The position numbers and the translations under genes are program-made. Positions 9,427 through 17,291 of a stretch of DNA of 64,000 nucleotides are shown in pieces. The stretch's first letter is position 1. Each line of letters opens with the position of its first letter. Below the pieces are notes generated by a model. The model was given only the letters and a program-made list of their open reading frames with translations, was not told the origin of the DNA and searched no databases. Location: contig JAIXXN010000061.1 of NCBI GenBank assembly GCA_027490725.1, positions 62,001-126,000 on the forward strand, given 5' to 3'. Source of the stretch: Oxalobacteraceae bacterium. Lineage in GTDB: Bacteria; Pseudomonadota; Gammaproteobacteria; Burkholderiales; Burkholderiaceae_D.

Positions 9427-10212
9427 TCAGTTTTTCATCAGCTGGTAGGCAAGAAAACTCTGCAGCTTGCGCGGCGCGAAACGGTTGCTGAAGATAGTCA
9501 GCTGATTACCTAGTCCCGGCACTTTGCTAGGCGTGCCGGCCAGCATAGCGCGTATCCCCGTTTCGGCGACGGGACGCGAACGCATCATCATCAGGCGCTG
9601 GTAGAGCGTCGCTTTCTGTCCGGAGACGGCAAGGAAATTAGTCGCCGTGATACCGGGCGACAGGACACTCACCTTCACCCCGCGCGGCGCCAGTTCAAGG
9701 TTCAGTGCTTCGCCGAACAGCAGGACATAGGCCTTACTGGCCGAATAGGCGGCATAGCCTGGCGTGGCCTGATAGCCACCGATGCTGGCCACCAGCAAGA
9801 TATGACCACTACCACGCTGCACCATATCGCGGGCAAAGGCGTGGGTCAGTTCAGTCAGGCTCATCACGTTAAGCTGCAGCATGTCGAGAGTGGTCTCCAG
9901 CGGTCGTTCGACGAATTCGCCAAAGGTCCCATAGCCGGCATTGTTGATCAGCACATCCACCTGCAGACCCCGGGCCTGAATACGCTGCCGCAGTTCCAGA
10001 CCGGCTCCCGCTTGCGCCAGATCGATGCTTTCCACCACCACCTGTATGCCGTGCTGCGCTCTGAGCGTTGCGGCAAGTTGCTCCATCGGTTCGGCCCGAC
10101 GGGCCGCCAGCACCAGATTGGCACCGCCTTCGGCCAGAATGTTGGCAAAGTCGACCCCGAAACCGCTCGATGCCCCCGTCACGAGTGCCCACTTATTGCT
10201 AAATTCCCCCAT
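9427..10212 (-). CDS. Short-chain dehydrogenase/reductase
   Basis: Classical SDR of 261 residues. TGASSGFG (12-19) binds the nucleotide, NNAG (90-93) stabilises the fold, and S143, Y156 and K160 (YSASK) form the catalytic set. The Arg pair after beta-2 (AARRAEPMEQL) suggests NADP(H) preference. The C-terminal basic segment (NRFAPRKLQSFLAYQLMKN) resembles the SDR group acting on lipophilic substrates. The promoter carries a consensus -35 box and three TetR-type operators, so expression is probably tightly off until induced. The substrate is unknown. Confidence 0.9.
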   Translation of the reverse strand: MGEFSNKWALVTGASSGFGVDFANILAEGGANLVLAARRAEPMEQLAATLRAQHGIQVVVESIDLAQAGAGLELRQRIQARGLQVDVLINNAGYGTFGEFVERPLETTLDMLQLNVMSLTELTHAFARDMVQRGSGHILLVASIGGYQATPGYAAYSASKAYVLLFGEALNLELAPRGVKVSVLSPGITATNFLAVSGQKATLYQRLMMMRSRPVAETGIRAMLAGTPSKVPGLGNQLTIFSNRFAPRKLQSFLAYQLMKN

Positions 10213-10234
10213 TGCTGCCCCTTTCGAAATTTAA

Positions 10235-10320
10235 ATGACCGCCGGTCATTATCCGGCAAAAATAAAATGACCGGCGGTCATTTAGACCCGACTTTATAAT
10301 GACCGGCGGTCATTTGTCAA
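10235..10320 (-). promoter_or_regulatory. SDR-tetR promoter with three phased TetR operators
   Basis: Three 15-bp palindromes ATGACCGNCGGTCAT lie at 10235-10249, 10267-10281 and 10299-10313, exactly 32 bp apart (about three helical turns). The third fills the 16-base spacer between the -35 box TTGACA (10320-10315) and the -10 box TATAAA (10298-10293). The other two fall between the expected start of transcription and the ribosome site AAAGGGG. Confidence 0.88.
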
Positions 10321-10403
10321 CAGTGGGCGCTGCGAAAGGGGCTACTCGCGGTGCATTACGCGCCTTCGACGGATGACGCGCGTGGCGAAACGCGCCCGCC
10401 CGC

Positions 10404-11303
10404 TTACACCGACAGCGTCTCGTGCGCCGCCTGCCGGATCGCCTGGGTGGCAGGATGGCTGATGCGCCGTTCGGTGGTGATCGCATACACCTGCTCACGC
10501 AGCGCCGCGATGGTCCCGATCAGCACCACACCATACTGGGCGCAGATGGCATCGGCAATCGCCGCCGGGGCGAAGAACACGCCCGCGCCAGCCTGCCCGA
10601 AGGCCTTCAGCATGGCGCTGTCGTCGAACTCGCCGATCACGTGCAAACGCGCCACATGCTGATGCAGCCACTCCATCAGTCGCGCGTGCACGGCGAAGTC
10701 TTCGCCGGGCAAAAGCAGCGGCGCATGGTTCAGACATTCCGGAAACGCCCCACTCAAGGTTTTCACCAGCGCGGGCGCCGCGAACACCCCCAGCTCGCTC
10801 TCGCCCAGCAAATGGTTGTAGGCGCGCACACTCAGATGGCTGGGCATGGCACGGTCGGTGATGATCAGGTCGAGTTTATGCACCGCCATATCGGCCAGCA
10901 GCGCCGCCAGCCTGCCCTCGCGGCAAATTAGCCGGGTCGGTTCGGCCAGCGCCAGCGCCGGTGCCACCAGACGGCAGGCCACGGCCTTGGACACGGAATC
11001 GGAGACTCCGACCCGGAACGTGGTAATTTGTGTGGCAGACTGATCTTTGACGACTTCCAGCAAGGCATCGCCGGCGCTGAAAATATCCTCGGCGTGGCGC
11101 AGCACGCGCTTGCCCGTCTCGGTCAGTTCCAGTCGCCGCCCGACGCGCCGGAACAGCTCTACCCCCAGCGTATCGGCAAACTCGGTGAGCTGCCCGGAGA
11201 TCGACTGTGGCGTCAGATGCAACTGTTCGGCCGCCTTGGCGATGCTGCCGCTGCGCGCCACCATCCAGAAGTAGCGCAGGTGTTTGTAGTTCAGAGTGGC
11301 CAT
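10404..11303 (-). CDS. LysR-family regulator, NhaR-like
   Basis: A 299-residue LysR regulator. The N-terminus LNYKHLRYFWMVARSGSIAK and the segment LHLTPQSISGQL are typical of the NhaR branch. The sensor domain covers about 95-290. I chose ATG 11303, which has AGGATTCCT upstream; a longer frame from 11426 has no support. It is divergent from the HPF-TerC-TerB genes with 115 bp between starts, so it probably regulates them and itself. NhaR of E. coli responds to Na+; whether that holds here is not known. Confidence 0.88.
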   Translation of the reverse strand: MATLNYKHLRYFWMVARSGSIAKAAEQLHLTPQSISGQLTEFADTLGVELFRRVGRRLELTETGKRVLRHAEDIFSAGDALLEVVKDQSATQITTFRVGVSDSVSKAVACRLVAPALALAEPTRLICREGRLAALLADMAVHKLDLIITDRAMPSHLSVRAYNHLLGESELGVFAAPALVKTLSGAFPECLNHAPLLLPGEDFAVHARLMEWLHQHVARLHVIGEFDDSAMLKAFGQAGAGVFFAPAAIADAICAQYGVVLIGTIAALREQVYAITTERRISHPATQAIRQAAHETLSV

Positions 11304-11418
11304 GAGGAATCCTTTAATACATCGTTTTTTTCGATGTTTTAACAAAGTATATTCGAATTGTACGACGGATCGAGCACCCCTATCATGAGTCCTGTCATCC
11401 ACTACGAAAGGAAAGATC

Positions 11419-11817
11419 ATGAACATCGCAATTCAATCGAACGGCCTGATCCTGACCGAAAGCCTGCGCGCTTACGTGCACCGTCGTCTGGAAACCTCGC
11501 TGGGCTGGGCACTGACCCGCCGTCTGGCCGTCTGGCTGTCGGACATCAACGGTCCGCGTGGCGGGCGCGATAAGCGCTGCAAGATCCAGATCAGTCTCGA
11601 CCATGGCAAGACCATCGTCATCGAGGACACCGAGGAAGACATGTACGCCGCGATCGACCTCGCCGCCGAACGCGCCGACCGCGCACTGGCGCGCCAGCTG
11701 GAGCGCCAACGCAGCCACAACCACGCCAAAGCGGGTTCGCTGGCGCCAGCCGCGCACGACGCCGACCAGGCGCAGGAGCAAGAGCAAGAGCAAGAGCAAG
11801 CACAACACCCGCACTAA
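11419..11817 (+). CDS. HPF/RaiA-family ribosome-associated protein
   Basis: 132 residues. The first 100 form a short S30AE/HPF-like domain (MNIAIQSNGLILTESLRAYV, then an alpha helix and the segment DKRCKIQISLDHGKTIVIED). Such proteins bind the decoding centre and hibernate or protect ribosomes in stress. The C-terminus is a low-complexity Gln/Glu tail produced by four perfect GAGCAA hexamers at 11776-11799, followed by QAQHPH. AAAGGAAAGA is a good ribosome site. It is the first gene of the run leading to terC and terB genes. Confidence 0.82.
   Translation: MNIAIQSNGLILTESLRAYVHRRLETSLGWALTRRLAVWLSDINGPRGGRDKRCKIQISLDHGKTIVIEDTEEDMYAAIDLAAERADRALARQLERQRSHNHAKAGSLAPAAHDADQAQEQEQEQEQAQHPH
11776..11799 (+). 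repeat. GAGCAA hexamer, four tandem copies
   Basis: Four perfect tandem hexamers inside the HPF-like gene. Gain or loss of a unit keeps the frame and changes the length of the (EQ)n tail. Confidence 0.9.
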
Positions 11818-11854
11818 CAGCATTCACCATTATTTTTAAAACGGAGCGCGTCAT

Positions 11855-12817
11855 ATGACTGGAGTCGAAAACATTGCCACCGCCCCCATGTGGGCGGGCT
11901 TCGTAGCCTTCGTGCTGCTGATGCTAGCCGTCGACCTGTGGGTCTTCGGCGGCAACAAATCGCACAAGGTCACGGCGCGCGAGGCAGGCGCATGGTCGCT
12001 GGGCTGGTTCAGTCTGGCGCTGGCGTTTAACGGTGGGCTGTGGTGGTATTTAAACGGCACGGTGGGCGCCGAGATCGCGCAGCAGAAGTCGCTGGAGTTC
12101 CTGTCCGGCTACCTGATCGAGAAAGCCCTGTCGGTCGACAACATCTTCATCTTCCTGCTGATCTTTACGGCCTTCCAGGTCAAAGCGGAATACCAGCGGC
12201 GGGTGCTGATCTACGGCGTACTGGGAGCGATCGTGATGCGCGCCATCATGATTCTGGCCGGTGCGTGGGTGGTCAGTGAATTTAGCTGGGTGCTGTACCT
12301 GTTCGGTGCGTTCCTGCTGTACACCGGCGTGAAGATGTTCAAGGCCGTCGACGAGCAGCCCGACGTGCAGAACAACCCGGTGCTGCGTTTTGCGCGGCGC
12401 CACCTGCCGGTGTCGGAAGGCGAGCACGGCGAGAAGTTCTTCGTGTGGAAAGACGGCAAGCGTTACGTCACGCCGCTATTGCTGGTGCTGATACTGATCG
12501 AAGCAACCGACCTGGTGTTCGCGGTGGATTCGATCCCGGCCATCTTCGCCATCACCTCGGATCCGTTCATCGTGTTCACCTCGAATATGTTTGCGATTCT
12601 CGGTTTGCGGGCGCTGTACTTCCTGCTGGCTGACATTGCGGACCGTTTCCACCTGCTGAAATATGGCCTCGCACTGGTGTTGTGCTTCATCGGCCTGAAG
12701 ATGCTGTTACTGCCGTGGCTACACATTCCGGTCTATGTGTCGCTCGCCGTGGTGGCAGCGCTGATCGCCGGCAGCGTCATCGCCAGCCTGTATGCAACAC
12801 GCAAGACACGTCATTAA
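11855..12817 (+). CDS. TerC/Alx-family membrane protein
   Basis: A 320-residue, multi-helix inner-membrane protein. The family's conserved acidic helices are present: LSVDNIFIFLLIFTAF and EATDLVFAVDSIPA. Alx/TerC members are linked to metal (Mn2+) export and to tellurite or alkaline stress. The gene starts at ATG 11855 behind ACGGAGCG, 37 bp after the HPF gene and 32 bp before the TerB gene, so an operon is likely. The short leader leaves no room for a yybP-ykoY riboswitch directly before it. Substrate not determined. Confidence 0.9.
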   Translation: MTGVENIATAPMWAGFVAFVLLMLAVDLWVFGGNKSHKVTAREAGAWSLGWFSLALAFNGGLWWYLNGTVGAEIAQQKSLEFLSGYLIEKALSVDNIFIFLLIFTAFQVKAEYQRRVLIYGVLGAIVMRAIMILAGAWVVSEFSWVLYLFGAFLLYTGVKMFKAVDEQPDVQNNPVLRFARRHLPVSEGEHGEKFFVWKDGKRYVTPLLLVLILIEATDLVFAVDSIPAIFAITSDPFIVFTSNMFAILGLRALYFLLADIADRFHLLKYGLALVLCFIGLKMLLLPWLHIPVYVSLAVVAALIAGSVIASLYATRKTRH

Positions 12818-12849
12818 GACGATCCAACCAATTTTAAAGGAGTACTGCA

Positions 12850-13272
12850 ATGCGTCATTACGAAACCGATAGCGCCAGCGCCGCAGGCCGCATCGTCGCC
12901 CTGTGTATGGTGGTGGATGGCAACATGGCACCGTCCGAACTGCGCGCACTGCAACGTTCGCGTCTGCTAGAGCACATCGATATCGACATCGACACCTTCC
13001 ACGATCTGGTCAGCGAGCTGTGTCAGGACATGCTGACCACCTCCGTCAAGCACGAGCACGTGGTGCTCGATGAGGAAACCATCGATGCCCTGCTCGGCGA
13101 GATCCACGCACCGGAACTACGCCGCGAACTGCTGCGCGCCATGTGGACCATCGCCGATGCCGACGGCGTGCTGGCCGACGCCGAAGCCAAGCTACTATCG
13201 CGGGCCTGCCGCGTCTGGGCGGCCGAGTCGCACTTCGTGCGGGAAGAAGAACGCCTGCTGGCACTACGCTAA
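12850..13272 (+). CDS. TerB-like protein
   Basis: A 140-residue helical cytoplasmic protein of the tellurite-resistance TerB family. The two similar helical halves show the acidic pattern (MVVDGNMAPSEL near 20 and IADADGVLADAEAKLL near 102-117) that in KP-TerB binds divalent metal. AAAGGAGT gives a strong ribosome site. As the last gene of the HPF-TerC-TerB run it probably works with TerC at the membrane in stress. A bidirectional terminator follows. Confidence 0.82.
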   Translation: MRHYETDSASAAGRIVALCMVVDGNMAPSELRALQRSRLLEHIDIDIDTFHDLVSELCQDMLTTSVKHEHVVLDEETIDALLGEIHAPELRRELLRAMWTIADADGVLADAEAKLLSRACRVWAAESHFVREEERLLALR

Positions 13273-13311
13273 CCCGACTGCGCTAACGCAACTGCGCTAT
13301 GCGCTGCCCCA

Positions 13312-13346
13312 AACAACAACGCCACCCGAGGGTGGCGTTGTTGTTT
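13312..13346. terminator. Bidirectional rho-independent terminator
   Basis: A long stem (AACAACAACGCCACC paired with its complement) closes on the loop CGAG and has T-rich ends on both strands. It lies between the convergent terB-like gene and katG, and serves both. Confidence 0.88.
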
Positions 13347-13372
13347 GCCAGCACGCTGGCAGTCAGCCGGAC

Positions 13373-15550
13373 TTAGGCCAGATCGAAGCGGTCGGCATTC
13401 ATCACCTTGGTCCACGCAGCGACAAAGTCCTGCACGAACTTAGCCTGATTGTCATCCTGCGCATACACCTCGGCATACGAGCGCAGCACCGAATTCGAAC
13501 CGAACACCAGGTCGACGCGGGTCGCCGTCCACTTCACCGCATTGGACTTGCGATCGCGGATTTCGTACAGATTGCGACCGGCCGGCTTCCAGGTATTCGC
13601 CATGTCGGTCAGGTTGACAAAGAAATCATTACTCAGCACGCCAACCCGCTCGGTGAACACGCCATGTGCCGTCGCGCCGTGATTCACACCCAGCACCCGC
13701 ATACCGCCCACCAGCACCGTCATTTCGCTGGCAGTCAGACGCATCAGCTGAGCGCGGTCCAGCAGCAATTCTTCCGCAGTCACGGCGTAGTAGGTCTTCA
13801 TCCAGTTACGGAAGCCATCGGCCAGCGGTTCCAGTACGGCAAACGATTCGTCATCCGTCATGGCTGCCGTGGCATCACCACGACCCGCTGCGAATGGCAC
13901 CGTCACCGGATAACCAGCTGCCTGAGCGGCTTGCTCGACGCCCACATTACCCGCCAACACAATGACGTCGGCAACACTGGCGCCCGTTGCAGCAGCAATT
14001 TTCTCCAGCACCGCCAGCACCTTGGCCAGCCGCGCCGGTTCGTTACCGGCCCAGTCTTTCTGTGGTGCTAGACGGATCCGTGCACCATTCGCACCGCCGC
14101 GCTTGTCCGAGCCACGGAAGGTACGGGCACTGTCCCACGCCGTGGCGACCATCTCGCCAATGCTCAGGCCACTCGCGAGAATCTGCGCTTTTACCGCCGC
14201 GACATCGTAGTCGGCACGGCCTGCCGGCACCGGATCTTGCCAGATCAAGTCTTCCTGCGGCACATCCGGGCCGAAGTAGCGCGCCTTCGGTCCCATATCG
14301 CGGTGGGTCAGCTTGAACCAGGCGCGGGCGAACACGTCCGAGAAATACGCGGGATCCTGATGGAATTTCTCGGCAATCTGGCGATACGCCGGATCCATCT
14401 TGAGTGCCATATCGGCATCCGTCATCATCGGATTGCAGCGAATGCTAGGGTCTTCGACATCGACTGGTCGATCTTCTTCGCGGATGTTGATCGGCTCCCA
14501 CTGGGTGGCACCGGCCGGCGATTTTCTCAGTTCCCACTCGTAGCCGAACAGCAGCTTGAAGTAACCATCATCCCACTTGGTCGGGTGCGTCGTCCATGCG
14601 CCTTCGATGCCGCTGGTGACCGTGTCGCGGCCGATGCCACGGGTGCTGTGATTATTCCAGCCCATGCCCTGCTCTTCCAGGTCCGCACCTTCCGGCGCCG
14701 CGCCCAGATTGGCGGCCTTACCATTACCGTGGGCCTTGCCGACGGTGTGGCCGCCGGCGGTCAGTGCCACGGTTTCCTCGTCGTTCATGGCCATGCGGGC
14801 AAAGGTGACGCGCATATCGTTGGCCGTTTTAAGCGGATCGGACTTGCCATCGACGCCTTCCGGATTGACGTAGATCAGGCCCATCATCACGGCTGCCAGT
14901 GGGTTTTCCAGCTCGCGCTCGCCAGAATAACGGCTGTCGGGATTGCTGGTCGGCGCCAGCCATTCTTTTTCTGAACCCCAGTAGATGTCCTGTTCCGGAT
15001 GCCAGATATCTTCGCGGCCGAAGGCGAAACCGAAGGTCTTGAAGCCCATCGATTCGTAGGCCATATTCCCGGCCAAAATCATCAGGTCAGCCCAGCTGAT
15101 CTTGTTGCCATAGCGTTTTTTGATGGGCCACAGCAGGCGGCGTGCCTTGTCGAGGTTGGCGTTATCCGGCCACGAATTAAGCGGCGCAAAGCGCTGGCTG
15201 CCACTCCCGCTGCCGCCACGGCCGTCCGCAATGCGGTAGGTGCCGGCCGAGTGCCACGCCATACGGATCATCAGACCGCCATAGTGGCCCCAGTCGGCTG
15301 GCCACCACTCCTGGCTGTCGGTCATCAAGGCTTTGAGGTCATTCTTGAGTGCTGCGACGTCGAGCTTTTTGAGTTCTTCGCGATAGCTGAAGCCCGGGCC
15401 CATCGGATTGGTTTTGGTATCGTGCTGATGCAGGATGTCTAGATTGAGCGCCTTCGGCCACCAGGCCACCGTCGCCGAAGCTGCCGACGTCACACCACCA
15501 TGCATTACCGGGCATTGGCCCTGGGACGCGCCATTATCTTGTGAATTCAT
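13373..15550 (-). CDS. katG: Catalase-peroxidase
   Basis: A 725-residue bifunctional haem enzyme that removes H2O2. The distal site RMAWHSAGTYR gives R96, W99 and H100. The Met-Tyr-Trp crosslink residues needed for catalase activity are present: W99, Y227 (GLIYVNPEG) and M253 (ARMAMND). The proximal haem ligand is H268 in GGHTVGKAHG. Both the active N-terminal and the degenerate C-terminal halves are full length. It starts at ATG 15550 behind AAGGAGAACC. A 15-bp OxyR-type box lies about 100 bp upstream. The gene stands alone, ending at the shared terminator. Confidence 0.98.
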   Translation of the reverse strand: MNSQDNGASQGQCPVMHGGVTSAASATVAWWPKALNLDILHQHDTKTNPMGPGFSYREELKKLDVAALKNDLKALMTDSQEWWPADWGHYGGLMIRMAWHSAGTYRIADGRGGSGSGSQRFAPLNSWPDNANLDKARRLLWPIKKRYGNKISWADLMILAGNMAYESMGFKTFGFAFGREDIWHPEQDIYWGSEKEWLAPTSNPDSRYSGERELENPLAAVMMGLIYVNPEGVDGKSDPLKTANDMRVTFARMAMNDEETVALTAGGHTVGKAHGNGKAANLGAAPEGADLEEQGMGWNNHSTRGIGRDTVTSGIEGAWTTHPTKWDDGYFKLLFGYEWELRKSPAGATQWEPINIREEDRPVDVEDPSIRCNPMMTDADMALKMDPAYRQIAEKFHQDPAYFSDVFARAWFKLTHRDMGPKARYFGPDVPQEDLIWQDPVPAGRADYDVAAVKAQILASGLSIGEMVATAWDSARTFRGSDKRGGANGARIRLAPQKDWAGNEPARLAKVLAVLEKIAAATGASVADVIVLAGNVGVEQAAQAAGYPVTVPFAAGRGDATAAMTDDESFAVLEPLADGFRNWMKTYYAVTAEELLLDRAQLMRLTASEMTVLVGGMRVLGVNHGATAHGVFTERVGVLSNDFFVNLTDMANTWKPAGRNLYEIRDRKSNAVKWTATRVDLVFGSNSVLRSYAEVYAQDDNQAKFVQDFVAAWTKVMNADRFDLA

Positions 15551-15905
15551 TGGTTCTCCTTGATTGAAATTGATCGAGCGGACAAAGTCAGTAAGGACAG
15601 ATTAGCCCACTCGCCGATTAAAACCAAACCAATTGATTTTATCTACTCAATAGTTTTTAACTATTCAAAGCCAGAACCCGCTAATTTGCGGTGCTGCCAA
15701 CACCCGTCTGAATCTTCAGAATGGCTTTATGCGGGCTATTGACGCGTCTCATACGCTAACGCAACATGCGACGCACCCGGTCGGTCATAGGCCTCTCCAG
15801 CATTGACCGGTGGTCGTGGACGCGGTCCTTCTGCATCGCCACGCGAACCTCTCCTCTTGAGACCAGCGGCTGTCGCAGGTCCGTTTTTTGATTCGACCAG
15901 AAACT
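15551..15905. promoter_or_regulatory. katG / GH13 intergenic region
   Basis: 355 bases between divergent katG and the GH13 gene. The half near katG is AT-rich and carries the OxyR-like box; the half near GH13 is GC-rich. I see no gene here and no LacI-type site like those in the first locus. Confidence 0.5.
15650..15664. promoter_or_regulatory. OxyR-like box upstream of katG
   Basis: ATAGTTTTTAACTAT fits the half-consensus ATAGntnnnanCTAT exactly. The second half expected seven bases away is poorly matched (only TTAT at its inner end). Binding is inferred from the match and the target gene. Confidence 0.55.
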
Positions 15906-17291
15906 ATGAGACTTTCCTTTGCCCGCGTTCTGATAGCGTCCTTTGCCGTGACCTGCGCAGCATTCGCCGCCACACTGCCCGCCCATGCCGCCGATCCTTA
16001 CCAGCCGCGCCAGTATGTGCAGTTCAAACCGGCCGAGTGGGTCAAGAGCGCCAGCATCTACCAGATCAACGTGCGCCAGTTCAGCGCCGAGGGGACCTTC
16101 AATGGGGCCACGGCACAGTTGCCGCGGCTGAAAGAACTGGGCGTCGAGATTCTGTGGCTGATGCCTATCCACCCGATCGGCGCAGTCAAACGCAAGGGGG
16201 CGCTGGGCAGCCCCTACGCCGTACGCGACTTTCGCGGCGTGAATCCGGAATTCGGCAGCGCGGCGGACTTGCGCCATTTCGTCGAGCGTGCCCACGCACT
16301 CGGCATGCACGTCATACTGGACTGGGTTGGCAACCACACCTCGTGGGACAACGTGCTACGTAGCAGCCACCCCGACTGGTATGTGCACGACAGCGACGGC
16401 AAGCCAACGCCGACCCCGTGGTACGACTGGGACGACATCATCGATCTCGACTACAGCAAACCGGCTTTGCGTCGCTATATGACCGAGGCGATGGTGTACT
16501 GGGTGAAGGAGGTCGGCGTCGACGGCTTCCGCGCCGATGCCGCCGGGCTGCTACCGCAAGACTTCTGGGACCATGCCGCGCGCACGCTGCGCGCCATCAA
16601 ACCCGTGTTCATGCTCGCCGAGTGGGAAAGCCGCGACATGCACCGCGATGCGTTTGATGCCAGTTATGCGTGGAGCTGGTGGGACACGCTGCACGACATC
16701 GCCAAGGGCAAAAAAGACGCCACGGCGCTGTACTCCTACTATGCATGGAACCGCAAATTCTATCCGCGTCAGGCCAAGCGCCTGTTGTACACCACCAACC
16801 ACGACAAGAATGCCTGGGACGGCACCGAGTTCGAAATCTTCGGCGACGCCGTCGATGCGGCCATCGTGTTCAGCTTCGTCAGCGAAGGCATGCCGCTGAT
16901 CTACAACGGTCAGGAAGTCGGTAACCGCAAGCGTCTGGCATTCTTCGACCGTGATCCGATCGTGTGGACGGCCTCGCCCTACACGGCGCTATACCAGCAA
17001 CTGATCGCGCTGAAAAAGCAGCACAGCGCGCTCTGGAACGGCGCCCATGGCGCGGTCATGGACCCGGTGCCGAACAATGCGCCCAAACAGGTATTCAGCT
17101 TCGTGCGCGCCAACGCCAGCGATAAAGTCTTCGTTGTGCTCAACCTGTCGGCGCAGCCCGTGACAGCACGCTTCGAGAAAACCCTACACCATGGTCAGTA
17201 TCGCGACTTTGCCAGCGGCGCGCCAGTCAGCGTGGACGCCAGCAGCAGCTTCGAGATGGCGCCGTGGAGCTACCGGGTACTGGTCAAATGA
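15906..17291 (+). CDS. GH13 alpha-amylase family enzyme, exported
   Basis: 461 residues from ATG 15906, which begins a signal peptide ending LPAHA (cleavage near 28). A TTG six codons earlier is less likely. The GH13 barrel motifs are all present: DWVGNH (139-144), GVDGFRADAAG with nucleophile D211, MLAEWES with acid/base E239, and TTNHDKN with D300. A short C-terminal beta domain ends at PWSYRVLVK. It would cut alpha-glucans in the periplasm or outside the cell. Its stop overlaps the next start (ATGA), so it is translationally coupled to the halogenase-like gene. Subfamily and exact product are not determined. Confidence 0.92.
   Translation: MRLSFARVLIASFAVTCAAFAATLPAHAADPYQPRQYVQFKPAEWVKSASIYQINVRQFSAEGTFNGATAQLPRLKELGVEILWLMPIHPIGAVKRKGALGSPYAVRDFRGVNPEFGSAADLRHFVERAHALGMHVILDWVGNHTSWDNVLRSSHPDWYVHDSDGKPTPTPWYDWDDIIDLDYSKPALRRYMTEAMVYWVKEVGVDGFRADAAGLLPQDFWDHAARTLRAIKPVFMLAEWESRDMHRDAFDASYAWSWWDTLHDIAKGKKDATALYSYYAWNRKFYPRQAKRLLYTTNHDKNAWDGTEFEIFGDAVDAAIVFSFVSEGMPLIYNGQEVGNRKRLAFFDRDPIVWTASPYTALYQQLIALKKQHSALWNGAHGAVMDPVPNNAPKQVFSFVRANASDKVFVVLNLSAQPVTARFEKTLHHGQYRDFASGAPVSVDASSSFEMAPWSYRVLVK

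Noticed and set aside
11395..11823. Minus-strand frame with a poly-Leu start opposite the HPF-like gene
   Set aside because: The Leu run is the complement of the GAGCAA repeat; no ribosome site and wholly antisense.
11818..11854. yybP-ykoY manganese riboswitch before TerC
   Set aside because: The 37-base gap is too short, and no matching stems are seen.
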